Positions 49,959-57,966 of a DNA stretch of 64,000 bases are shown in pieces. The DNA comes from Actinoplanes nipponensis (GTDB lineage Bacteria > Actinomycetota > Actinomycetes > Mycobacteriales > Micromonosporaceae): positions 81,187-145,186 of the forward strand of contig NZ_BOMQ01000074.1 in the NCBI RefSeq assembly GCF_016862275.1, read 5' to 3'. Position 1 is the stretch's first letter. Each line of letters starts with the position of its first letter. The translations under genes were made by a program, and so were the position numbers. The notes beneath the pieces are model-generated. The model was not told where the DNA came from. It ran no database searches and worked only from the letters and a program-made list of their open reading frames with translations.

Positions 49959-50825
49959 GTGGACCTGCGCCAGCTGACCTCGTTCGCGGCCGTCGCCCGG
50001 CTCGGCGGCTTCACCCGGGCCGCCGAGGAGCCGCACGTCGCCCAGTCCGCCGTCTCGGCGCAGATCAAGGCGCTGGAGGCCGAGCTGGGCGCCACCCTGT
50101 TCACCCGGACCACCCGCCGGGTGGCCCTGACCCAGGCCGGGGAGCTGCTGCTGGCCCGCGCCCACCGGGTGTTCGGCGAGCTCGACGGCGCCCGCGCGGA
50201 CCTGGCCGAGCTGGCCGCGGTGCTGCACGGGCGGGTGACGCTGGGGGCGATGGCCGTGCTCGGCGGCTACGACCTGCCCGCCGCGCTGGCCGGCTTCCAC
50301 GCCCGCTATCCGGGCGTCTCGCTGACCCTGCGCACCGGCCTGATCGCCGAGCTGCTGGCGCTGCTCGACGACGGCCGGGCCGACCTGGTCCTGGGCCCGG
50401 TGCACGACGACCTGCCGGCCCGGTTCGCCGCCCGCAAGCTGATGGACGAGCAGGTGGTGCTGGTCCTGCCGCCCGGCCGCGCGGCGGTACGGGAACTGGC
50501 CGAGACCCGGGACGAGCCGTACGTGTGCCTGCCGGCCGGCAGCGGCCTGCGCGCGATCCTGGACCGGGCCGCCGCCGAGGCCGGTTTCGTGCCCCGGGTG
50601 CAGTTCGAGACGCACAGCGCCGCGAGCATCCGGGAGCTGGTCGCGGCGGGACTGGCCGTGGCGTTGCTGGCCCGGTCCGCCGCCACGGGCCCGGGGCCGG
50701 CCGTCACGGTCGTACCGCTGGACCCGGCGCCCGCCCACCCGCCCATCGGCCTGATCCGGCACCGCGACCGGCGGTTGAGCGCCGCGGCCCGGGCCTGCCG
50801 CCAGGAGCTGATCAGGCGGGCCTGA
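49959..50825 (+). CDS. LysR-family transcriptional regulator
   Basis: 288 residues from GTG 49959. HTH: MDLRQLTSFAAVARLGGFTRAAEEPHVAQSAVSAQIKALEAELGATLFTR; effector domain from about residue 90. The divergent gap to the aldo/keto reductase gene (49880-49958) has a CATATG and a TTTGCAC...GCCACTCA stretch that could hold the LysR box. Its 3' end overlaps the convergent methyltransferase gene by 14 bp. Confidence 0.93.
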   Translation: MDLRQLTSFAAVARLGGFTRAAEEPHVAQSAVSAQIKALEAELGATLFTRTTRRVALTQAGELLLARAHRVFGELDGARADLAELAAVLHGRVTLGAMAVLGGYDLPAALAGFHARYPGVSLTLRTGLIAELLALLDDGRADLVLGPVHDDLPARFAARKLMDEQVVLVLPPGRAAVRELAETRDEPYVCLPAGSGLRAILDRAAAEAGFVPRVQFETHSAASIRELVAAGLAVALLARSAATGPGPAVTVVPLDPAPAHPPIGLIRHRDRRLSAAARACRQELIRRA

Positions 50826-51396
50826 GCAGCGCGACCAGGAAGTCCGCGCCGGGACCGAACGGGCGCACGTCCCAGGTCGACAGCAGCACGTCGGGCGCCA
50901 GCCCGGCGGCTGCCGCGTCGGCCAGGAAGTCGTCGAAGGGGTAGCCGCGGTCGGCCCCGAAGCCGATCACCGCCCGGCCGCCCTCGCCCAGGTGCGCCCG
51001 CATCCGGGTGAGGATCTCCCGGCGGGTGCCCGGGGCGACGAAGGTCATCACGTTGCCCGCGCAGACGATCACGTCGAAGCGGTCCGGCAGCTCCAGCTCG
51101 GCCAGGTCGCCGACGCGCCAGTCGCCGCCCGGATGGTCCTGCTCGGCCGCCGCGATCAGCTCGGGGTCGAGGTCCACGCCCGTCACGTGGTGGCCGGCCG
51201 CGGCGAGCAGGCCGCCCACCCGCCCGGTCCCGCAGCCCGCGTCGAGGATCCGGGCGCCGCGCGGCACCGTCGCATCGATCAGCCGGGCCTCACCGCCCAG
51301 GTCGGCGCCCTCGCGGGCCAGCTTCCGGAACCGCTCGATGTACCACTGCGAGTGGCCGGGGTTCGCCGCGATCTTCTGGTGCCAGAGGTTGTCCAC
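50812..51396 (-). CDS. SAM-dependent methyltransferase (class I)
   Basis: 194 residues, GTG 51396. Rossmann-type SAM site: ARILDAGCGTGRVGGLLAAAGHHVTGVDLDPELI, then FDVIVCAGNVMTFVAPGTRREILTRMRAHL. The N-terminal WHQKIAANPGHSQWYIERFRKLAREGADL occurs in a widespread actinobacterial methyltransferase group. Substrate unknown. A terminator between it and the LVIVD gene points to separate transcripts. Confidence 0.9.
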   Translation of the reverse strand: MDNLWHQKIAANPGHSQWYIERFRKLAREGADLGGEARLIDATVPRGARILDAGCGTGRVGGLLAAAGHHVTGVDLDPELIAAAEQDHPGGDWRVGDLAELELPDRFDVIVCAGNVMTFVAPGTRREILTRMRAHLGEGGRAVIGFGADRGYPFDDFLADAAAAGLAPDVLLSTWDVRPFGPGADFLVALLRPA

Positions 51397-51421
51397 GTCA
51401 TGGCACCCTGCCAGACGGAAC

Positions 51422-51450
51422 GGGCCCGGTCTCGGGAAGAGACCGGGCCC
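51422..51450 (-). terminator. Terminator after the LVIVD-repeat gene
   Basis: Perfect 12-bp stem GGGCCCGGTCTC / GAGACCGGGCCC (51422-51433 and 51439-51450) with GGGAA loop, 15 bp past the LVIVD gene stop on the minus strand. Confidence 0.8.
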
Positions 51451-51465
51451 ACACTCGTCCGGGGC

Positions 51466-52908
51466 TCACCAGTTGCGGAAGTTGTCCTGGCTCTGCGCGT
51501 TGAACTCGTCGGTCAGGAACCGCCGGGCCGGGTTGGTCCGCGGGTCCTTCAGCTTGAGCACATCCATGCCCTTGACGATGTCGTTGGAGTAGATGTAGCC
51601 GTTGTACCAGTACGCCGACCACGAGCCGCCCAGCACGAAGGAGTCGGCCGAGAGCGGCCCGCGCTCCCAGTAGGCGATCTCCTTGGGCTTGCGCGAGTTG
51701 GTGAAGTCCCAGACCGAGACGCCGCCCTGGTACCACGCCTGCACCATGATGTCGCGGCCCGGCACCGGGATCAGCGAGCCGTTGTGGGCCACGCAGTTCT
51801 CGTTCTCGGTGTTGGTCCGCGGGATCTTGAAGTAGCTGCGGAACTCGAGCTTGCGGTTCTTGCCCTTGCCCACGATGTCGTAGATCGCGTCCGCGCCGCG
51901 GTTCGGGCCGATCTCCGGGTTGCAGGTGGCCGCGCCGCCGCCGCCGAGCTCGTCGGTGAAGACGACCTTGGTGGCGCTGTTGTTGAAGGTGGCCGAGTGC
52001 CAGAAGGCGAAGTTCTCGGTGTCCCGGACACTGGTGATCACCTTCGGGGCGCTGCGCACGGAGATGTCGAACAGCACGCCGTCACCCATGCAGGCGCCGG
52101 CGGCGATGTCCTTCTCCGGGTACGCGGTGATGTCGTGGCAACCGGTCGTCGGGGACTGGCCCCCGGTGCCGCCCGGGTACCCGCCGTCGGGGAACAGCAC
52201 GGGGGTGGACACCACGGCGGCCGCGGTCGGGTTCTGCACCGGCACCCGCACGACCGAGATCTTGTCGTGCGGCAGCGCGCAGTTCGGCAGGTCCGCCGCG
52301 GCCAGGTTGTACGACGACACGTACAGGTAGATCGAGTCGTCGCCGGCCTTGCCCGGGATCAGCGTCTGGGTGTGCGAACCGCAGTCCGTCTTGACCGACT
52401 TGAGGTACTTCGGCGTCAGCGGGTCGCTGATGTCGAAGATCTTGATGCCCTCCCAGCGCTCGCCGGGAGCGGCGGTGGTGGAGGCGACGTTGTCGCAGGA
52501 GTCATTGGTCCGCTGCGAGTCGGTGCCCAGGAACAGCAGGTTGCCGCGGACCGACACGTCGTTCTGGGAACCGGGGCAGAGCACCTGGGCGGCGACCGCC
52601 GGCTCCTCCGGGTCCTTGATGTCGTAGACCGTGAACCCGTTGTAGTTGCCGCCGTAGGCGTAATCGCCCTGGAATGCCCAGTCGGTGTTGACCGAGTTGG
52701 CGAACGGCCCCGTCTTCGGCAGATAGGCCACCTGGTTGAGGTTCGGCGTGCTGGCGACCTCGTCCACCCCGGGCGGGGTGCCCGGGTCCAGGGCGGGGGC
52801 CTGAGCCACGCCGCTGGCCGGCGCCGTCAACAGTCCGATGAGGACCGTCGCCGTGCTGAGGCAGGCTAGGCGCTTGAGCTGCCGCCCTCGTGAGGCAGAG
52901 TGCTTCAT
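51466..52908 (-). CDS. Secreted LVIVD-repeat beta-propeller protein
   Basis: 480 residues, ATG 52908 with GGAAGGAG upstream. Signal peptide about 1-35 (LACLSTATVLIGLLTAPASGVAQA). The mature part is a six- to eight-bladed propeller of LVIVD-type repeats: FTVYDIKDPEEPAVAAQV, GIKIFDISDPLTPKYLKSV, GVLFDISVRSAPKVITSV and GVSVWDFTNSRKPKEIAY recur. Six or more Cys suggest disulfides. Such proteins are extracellular scaffolds or binders of unknown target. Not operonic. Confidence 0.85.
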   Translation of the reverse strand: MKHSASRGRQLKRLACLSTATVLIGLLTAPASGVAQAPALDPGTPPGVDEVASTPNLNQVAYLPKTGPFANSVNTDWAFQGDYAYGGNYNGFTVYDIKDPEEPAVAAQVLCPGSQNDVSVRGNLLFLGTDSQRTNDSCDNVASTTAAPGERWEGIKIFDISDPLTPKYLKSVKTDCGSHTQTLIPGKAGDDSIYLYVSSYNLAAADLPNCALPHDKISVVRVPVQNPTAAAVVSTPVLFPDGGYPGGTGGQSPTTGCHDITAYPEKDIAAGACMGDGVLFDISVRSAPKVITSVRDTENFAFWHSATFNNSATKVVFTDELGGGGAATCNPEIGPNRGADAIYDIVGKGKNRKLEFRSYFKIPRTNTENENCVAHNGSLIPVPGRDIMVQAWYQGGVSVWDFTNSRKPKEIAYWERGPLSADSFVLGGSWSAYWYNGYIYSNDIVKGMDVLKLKDPRTNPARRFLTDEFNAQSQDNFRNW

Positions 52909-53039
52909 GAAGCTCCTTCCGGCTGCTGGCGCACCGAGGGGCAGGATGTTGTCACGGTCGGTGCGCATTCACCTTCGTCGCTACAGTAGTGGCCGGGGAC
53001 GGCACGCGGGGGACATTGTTATCCGCACGAGAGGATCCG

Positions 53040-53702
53040 ATGACTCGGTCAAGGACATTGACGCTGGTCAGTGCGGTGGTGGCGGTGCTCGCGGCCGGTG
53101 GCGCGGCGCTGGCGGCCCGCGGCGGCGACGACCGATCGGCGGCCGCGCCGCGCCCGGCCGCGAGCTCGGCGCCGCCGGTCCGGGTCGTGCAGCCGGGCCG
53201 GCCGGGCGAGTCCGCCCGGGTGAGCGACTCCGACCGGGTACGCGCACCCGACGGCTCGACGTACAACGCCATCGATGTCGCCTTCGTGCAGATGATGATC
53301 GCGCACCACCGCCAGGCCGTCGAGATGGCCCAGCTCGCCCCGGAACGCGCGGGCGGCACCGGCCTGCGCGCGCTGGCCGCCCGGATCAGCGCCGCCCAGG
53401 GGCCGGAGATCACCTGGCTGCAACGGTGGCTGCGGGAGCGCAAGCTGGCCGAGACCGACCCGGGCCACGACCACAGCACCATGCCCGGCATGCAGACCCC
53501 GGCGGACCTGACGGCGCTCGCCGCGGCCCGGGGCGCCGAGTTCGACCGCCGCTTCGTGACGATGATGACCGCGCACCACCGCGGCGCGATCCAGATGGCC
53601 GGCGACGTGTTGCAGGGCGGCAGCGATCAGCTGCTGCGCGAGACGGCCAACGAGATGGCGGTCGAGCAGGGCAGCGAGATCCGGCGGATGCAGCAGCTCT
53701 GA
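53040..53702 (+). CDS. DUF305 protein
   Basis: 220 residues from ATG 53040 (GAGAGGA upstream). Signal/anchor helix (about 8-28), low-complexity Pro/Ala stretch, then two copies of the DUF305 four-helix half: FVQMMIAHHRQAVEMAQLA and FVTMMTAHHRGAIQMAGDV, each with HH and Met, characteristic of a ferritin-like metal-binding fold. A HDHSTMPGM linker adds His and Met, typical of copper-binding relatives. Likely periplasmic-side copper or metal-handling protein; function inferred from family. Confidence 0.88.
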   Translation: MTRSRTLTLVSAVVAVLAAGGAALAARGGDDRSAAAPRPAASSAPPVRVVQPGRPGESARVSDSDRVRAPDGSTYNAIDVAFVQMMIAHHRQAVEMAQLAPERAGGTGLRALAARISAAQGPEITWLQRWLRERKLAETDPGHDHSTMPGMQTPADLTALAAARGAEFDRRFVTMMTAHHRGAIQMAGDVLQGGSDQLLRETANEMAVEQGSEIRRMQQL

Positions 53703-53798
53703 GCGTTGTCCAGGGTGAAATCCGGGAAGAGTTGCCTCGGTCACCTGATCGAGCCGTGGAGATGCGTGCGACCCGGGCGGACCGATAGGTTGTCCGGT

Positions 53799-54107
53799 GT
53801 GGATATGAGGGGTGTGCTTCGCCGTACGCGGCTGCCGCTCGTCGTGTCTCTCTTCCTGGCCGCGCTGCTCGGCGCGCCCACGGCAGCCGGTCCGGCCGGC
53901 GACCCCCTGCCGGCTCCCGTCACCGCCGCCGCGGCCGCCGCCCCGGCCGCCGCGGCCGTTCCGCCCCTGGTCGTCGAGGAGACCGACGCCGAGCCGACGG
54001 TCGCCGCCCCGGCGCCGGCCCGGCCCGTCCGGCCCGCCGCCACCGTCCTGACCGACCAGATCAGCACCGCGGCCACCGCGCCGCGGGGTCCGCCCGCCAC
54101 CGCCTGA
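53799..54107 (+). CDS. Small secreted Ala/Pro-rich protein, unknown
   Basis: 102 residues from GTG 53799, or ATG 53805; a TAGGTT -10 at 53786-53791 places the transcript start at about the GTG. Signal peptide (VVSLFLAALLGAPTAA) and an Ala/Pro-rich mature part. No Cys, no domain recognised. Probably secreted or envelope linked. Codon bias is normal. Confidence 0.55.
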   Translation: MDMRGVLRRTRLPLVVSLFLAALLGAPTAAGPAGDPLPAPVTAAAAAAPAAAAVPPLVVEETDAEPTVAAPAPARPVRPAATVLTDQISTAATAPRGPPATA

Positions 54108-54181
54108 CCGTCTCGTCACGCCCCCGGCGACCACGGGGGTGCTCGATTACCGACCTCTCGCGGTGGACAAAGGGATAGATC

Positions 54182-54952
54182 ATGGACTTTGCTGTGGCAC
54201 TTCTCGTCGGCAACAGCGGCCGGGTGGCCGCCATCTGGCTCGCGCTGATCCTGCTGGCCGTCATCGCCTTCTTCGCGCTGGCGCTGCCCCGCGGCGTGCA
54301 CCGCCCGCGGCAGATCACCGCCTGGCTCGCCGCCGGCGCGGCGCAGCGGCGCGCCGAGGCGGAGCGCCGCCACCGGGAGGCGGCCGAAGCGATCCGGTAC
54401 GCCGACGAGATCACCGTCGCCGCCCGGGGCGCGGCCAACACCGCCGAGCGCCGCCGGGAGGAGTGCCAGCGGGCGCAGGCCGCCGTCGAGGACGCGTGGC
54501 AGGCCTACCAGCGGGCGGACGCCACGCTCGCCCGGGCCCGGCGCGCCGCCGCGTACGGCGTCCCCGACGCGCCGCTCACCGAGCAGGAGCACGCCGACCG
54601 CGCCCAGGCGCTGCGCCGCTCCGCGCAGGCCGCCTACCGCCGCGGCGACCTCTCCGACACCCAGCTGCTGGACGCGCTGACCCACCGCAACGGCTGGGAC
54701 CCGGCCCTGCACCCCGTCGAGCAGGAGCTGGTGCTGGCCCGGGCCGCCGTGGCGCACCGGTTCAGCGCATACCAGGACGCGATCGATGCGGAGCAGGCCG
54801 CGTGGCAGGCCTCCGACATCGCCACCGCCGCCGTGCGCAGCCTGCGCCAGGAGGTGGCCAGCGCGGAGGCCCTGGCCGAGGCGGCCCGGGCGGTCCTGCC
54901 GCAGAGCTCCCGCCCGGCCCGCGGCGCCCGCCGGGTCGCCGCCGCCGCCTGA
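54182..54952 (+). CDS. Membrane-anchored coiled-coil protein, unknown
   Basis: 256 residues from ATG 54182. A membrane helix at about 14-36, followed by a long Ala/Arg/Glu-rich helical domain (AAQRRAEAERRHREAAEAIRYADEITVAARGAANTAERRR, and more), predicted coiled coil over most of the length, with no other motif. Could be a scaffold or stress protein. Convergent with the oxidoreductase gene. Confidence 0.7.
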   Translation: MDFAVALLVGNSGRVAAIWLALILLAVIAFFALALPRGVHRPRQITAWLAAGAAQRRAEAERRHREAAEAIRYADEITVAARGAANTAERRREECQRAQAAVEDAWQAYQRADATLARARRAAAYGVPDAPLTEQEHADRAQALRRSAQAAYRRGDLSDTQLLDALTHRNGWDPALHPVEQELVLARAAVAHRFSAYQDAIDAEQAAWQASDIATAAVRSLRQEVASAEALAEAARAVLPQSSRPARGARRVAAAA

Positions 54953-54970
54953 GCCCACCACCGTTCGGCG

Positions 54971-56128
54971 CTAACGCAGGCTCGTCCAGGCGCCGGTGGC
55001 CACCGAGCGGGTCATCGCGTCCAGCGCCAGCGCGCTGTGCACGGCGTCGTCCACCGTCGCCCCGTACGGCCGGCCCTCGGCCACCGAGCGCAGCACGTGG
55101 TACGCCTCGATCACCTTGAGGTCGTCGTAGCCCATCGCGATGCCGGCGCCCGGTTGGAACGCGGCGTACTCGCCGTCGCCGGGTCCGACGTAGACGGTCC
55201 GGGCCGGTAGATCCTGATATCCGTCGCCCACGCTGAGGCTCAGCTCGCCCATCCGGCGGAAGTCCCACGCCAGCGCGCCCCGCATGCCCTGCACCTCGAA
55301 GCCGTAGTTGTTCTGCTGGCCCACGGCGACCCGGCTCGCCTCCAGCACGACCCGGGCCCCCGAGGCGAGCCGCAGCTGGGCGGCGACGTAGTCCTCGTTC
55401 TCCACCGGGCCCGGCTCGCCGCCCTCGGCGCGGGTGTGCCCGGCGGTCGCACCGGCCGGGCGGGGCCGCCGGGGCACGAAGGTCGCGGTGTCGGCGACCA
55501 AGGCGTCGATGTCGCCGAGCAGGTGCCGGACCAGGTCGACGCCGTGCGAGGCCAGGTCGCCGAGCACGCCGTGCCCGCCCCGGGCCCGCTCGAAGCGCCA
55601 GGACAGCGCCCCCTGCGGATGCGCGGCGTAGTCACTGAGGAGCCGGAACCGGGCGTGGGTGACCGTACCCAGCTCACCGCGAGCGATCAGGTCGCGGGCG
55701 GCGGCCACCGCCGGGGCGTGGCGGTAGTTGAAGCCGACCGTGCCCTGCACGCCGGCCGCATGGACGGCACCGGCCACCGCGTGCGCGTCGGCGGCGTCGA
55801 GACCGACCGGCTTCTCGATCCAGATGTGCTTGCCGGCCCGGGCCAGGGCCACCCCCAGCTCGCGGTGCAGGAAGTTGGGCGCCGCGATGCTCACCACCCG
55901 GACCCGCGGGTCGGCGGCCAGCTCCCGCCAGTCGAGGGTGGCGGTGGCGAAGCCGTACCGCTCGGCGGCCTCCGCGGCGCGACCGGGCACCTCGTCGGCG
56001 ACCGCCACCAGCTCGGGCCGGACCGTGAGCTGCGGGAAGTGGTGCAGCACGCGCAGGTACGACTGGGTGTGCACGCGGCCCATCCAGCCGAACCCGGCGA
56101 CGGCCACCCCGAGCGCCTCTCGACTCAT
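54971..56128 (-). CDS. Gfo/Idh/MocA-family oxidoreductase
   Basis: 385 residues, ATG 56128. N-terminal Rossmann (GVAVAGFGWMGRVHTQSYLRV, LVAVADEVPGRAAEAAERYGF, VVSIAAPNFLHRELGVALARAGKHIWIEKPVGLDAADA with the catalytic EKP) and C-terminal alpha/beta domain (VQGTVGFNYRHAPAVAAARDLI; WRFERARGGHGVLGDLASHGVDLVRHLLGD). NAD(P)-dependent sugar or inositol dehydrogenase by family. It lies directly downstream of the frameshifted MOSC gene, and one frame runs through both because of that frameshift. Confidence 0.92.
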   Translation of the reverse strand: MSREALGVAVAGFGWMGRVHTQSYLRVLHHFPQLTVRPELVAVADEVPGRAAEAAERYGFATATLDWRELAADPRVRVVSIAAPNFLHRELGVALARAGKHIWIEKPVGLDAADAHAVAGAVHAAGVQGTVGFNYRHAPAVAAARDLIARGELGTVTHARFRLLSDYAAHPQGALSWRFERARGGHGVLGDLASHGVDLVRHLLGDIDALVADTATFVPRRPRPAGATAGHTRAEGGEPGPVENEDYVAAQLRLASGARVVLEASRVAVGQQNNYGFEVQGMRGALAWDFRRMGELSLSVGDGYQDLPARTVYVGPGDGEYAAFQPGAGIAMGYDDLKVIEAYHVLRSVAEGRPYGATVDDAVHSALALDAMTRSVATGAWTSLR

Positions 56129-56159
56129 CGGCCCAGTCTGCCCCAGCGGGGGCCGCGGT

Positions 56160-56965
56160 TCAGCCCAGCCGCTGACCGACCCGCAGCCGGCCGGGCCGTA
56201 CGACGTCGGCGTAGGTGCCGAAACACGCGGCCCGGCCCAGGCCGGGAACCTGGATGCGGTAGTGGCGGGCGAGCGCGCCGAGCACGGCCCGGTCGGCCGG
56301 CTGGTCGCCGTGGCCCAGGCCGGGACGACGCAGCGCGGGGTGGGCAGCGCCACCCGCAGCACCACGTCGCCCAGGCGCAGCTCCGTGCCCGGTTCCGGGT
56401 CGCGCGGCAGGTCGAGGATCAGGTTGGGGCGGAACCGGGCCGCGGCGGCCGCGGACCCGCCCAGCCGTTCGCCCAGCCGGGCCAGCTCGCCGGTGGTCAC
56501 CACGTGCAGGGCGCCGAAGTCGGCGAACCGGCCCAGCCGGGCCACCCCGTCGACCGCGCTCATGGTCTCGTCGCCGGGCCGGCTGCCGGCCATCCACTCC
56601 GGGATCATGCCGGCCTCGTCGGGCACGACCCGGTGCAGGCGGGGCTCGGCCGGCGCGCTCCGGGTGAGCCGCACCGGGCGGCCGAGGTGACCGCTCAGGG
56701 CGTCGTCCGCCGCCGGGCTGCCCGCCCGCCGGGCCGCTCCCCCGACGTGCACCGTCAGTTCGTCACCGGCCAGCGCGGCGCGGACCTCGAGGAGCCGACC
56801 CCAGCGGCGGGGATGCTTAGCGCTGCCCACCGTGCCGTCGCCGGTGTCCACACAGGCCCAGATCCGGTCACCGGCCAGGCCGCTGTGGTCCACCTCGGCG
56901 GCGTCGAGCGATTCGCCGAGGGCACTCTTCAGGGGATAGCGCCGGAGCGCGACGAGGGTGGGCAT
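56160..56965 (-). pseudogene. MOSC-domain protein gene with a single-base frameshift
   Basis: Starts at ATG 56965 and reads MOSC N-terminal barrel (MPTLVALRRYPLKSALGE, HSGLAGDRIWA, TMSAVDGVARLGRFADFGALHV) and the MOSC core through LPTPRCVVP. After that the correct continuation (GLGHGDQPADRAVLGALA, then a C-terminal VRPGRLRVGQRLG to a stop at 56160) is in another frame. Restoring one base near 56319-56324, in a GGCC run, reconnects them. MOSC domains bind molybdenum cofactor-related or thiol substrates. Either a real pseudogene or an assembly/sequencing error; the rest of the gene is intact, so the second is possible. Confidence 0.8.
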
Positions 56966-57002
56966 CCCGCGATCCTAGGCAGACGCCCACCCCGGCGCGG
57001 GC

Positions 57003-57464
57003 CTACGCCTGCGCCGGCTCCGTCCCGCGGACCAGGTACGCCTCGATCCGGTCCAGGGCGCCCACCCACACCTCGTTGACGAAGAAGTCGCGGACCTCGG
57101 GCGCCGGGAAACCGCTGTGCACGACGGTCATCAGCGTGCCGTCGTCGACCGCCTCGAAGGTGACCTCGACGCGGGTGGTCATCGTCGCGCCGTCCGGACC
57201 GCCGCCGGTGGACTCGGTGACCAGCCGGTGGGGGCGGTCGATCTCCAGGAACGTCTGGGTCTCCCGGAACAGGCTGTCGCGGTCCGGTCCCCACACGGCG
57301 GTCTGCTGCCCGCCGACCCGCAGGTCCACCTCGATCTCGACGATGCCCGGTTGCTCGTCGAGGATGCTGAACCAGATCTTCTGCTTTTCCGCGTCCGTGT
57401 AGGCGTCGAAGACCTCGGCCGGTGTCGCCGGGAGCCGCCGCGTCATACGCATGTCGAGAGTCAC
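57003..57464 (-). CDS. SRPBCC (AHSA1-type) protein
   Basis: 153 residues from GTG 57464. SRPBCC/Bet v 1-like fold as in AHSA1: MRMTRRLPATPAEVFDAYTDAEKQKIWFSI, GGQQTAVWGPDRD, MTTRVEVTFEAVDDGTLMTVVHSGFP. Often paired with an ArsR-family repressor, as here, with a 4-bp overlap (GTGA at 57461-57464). Role may be ligand binding or in the response of the ArsR protein. Confidence 0.88.
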   Translation of the reverse strand: MTLDMRMTRRLPATPAEVFDAYTDAEKQKIWFSILDEQPGIVEIEVDLRVGGQQTAVWGPDRDSLFRETQTFLEIDRPHRLVTESTGGGPDGATMTTRVEVTFEAVDDGTLMTVVHSGFPAPEVRDFFVNEVWVGALDRIEAYLVRGTEPAQA

Positions 57465-57805
57465 GATGATGTTCCTTCCGTGCCGTTGCGGAGGGTGAAG
57501 TAGGCGTCGAGGCCGTCGAGCTTGCGGGCCCACAGCCGCTGGTAGAAGCCGATCCAGGCCATGGCGTCGTCCAGGGGGGCCGGGCCCAGGCGGCACTGCC
57601 GCGACCGCCCGACCTTCTCCGTGACGATGAGGCCGGCGGCCTCGAGCACCTGGACGTGCTTCTTCATGCCGGTCAGGGTCATCCCGACCGGCTCCGCCAG
57701 CTCGCCGATCGTCGCCGGCCCCTCGCCGAGCCGCACCAGGATGCGCCGGCGCTGGGGGTCCGCGAGCGACGCGAAGACCCGGTCGAGGACCTCTTGCTGA
57801 ACCAT
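57461..57805 (-). CDS. ArsR-family winged-helix regulator
   Basis: 114 residues from ATG 57805 (AAGGTGA upstream). MVQQEVLDRVFASLADPQRRRILVRLGEGPATIGELAEPVGMTLTGMKKHVQVLEAAGLIVTEKVGRSRQCRLG is a complete ArsR winged helix; the canonical ELCVCDL metal site is absent, so it likely belongs to the ligand-sensing branch linked to SRPBCC partners. An inverted repeat TGAAC-N6-GTTCA (57825-57840) just upstream is a likely operator. Confidence 0.9.
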   Translation of the reverse strand: MVQQEVLDRVFASLADPQRRRILVRLGEGPATIGELAEPVGMTLTGMKKHVQVLEAAGLIVTEKVGRSRQCRLGPAPLDDAMAWIGFYQRLWARKLDGLDAYFTLRNGTEGTSS

Positions 57806-57824
57806 GCGGTTCACCTTACGACAC

Positions 57825-57840
57825 TGAACCAACTAGTTCA
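57825..57840 (-). promoter_or_regulatory. Putative ArsR operator
   Basis: TGAAC (57825-57829) and GTTCA (57836-57840) separated by 6 bp, 20 bp upstream of the ArsR gene start. Confidence 0.45.
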
Positions 57841-57966
57841 ACATGCCGATGCCGTTCAACCCGGGCCGGGACGGGCACCACCCGCGCATGCGTCGGCGCG
57901 AACCTGTTCGCGCGATGAGAGAAGCGGGCGGCCCCCGTGGCCGCCCGCCTCCCCCTCAACCCGGCG

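Noticed and set aside
54971..56965. A 664-residue MOSC-oxidoreductase fusion protein
   Set aside because: The fusion exists only because of a frameshift in the MOSC gene; the correct MOSC C-terminus is present in the other frame and the oxidoreductase has its own start.
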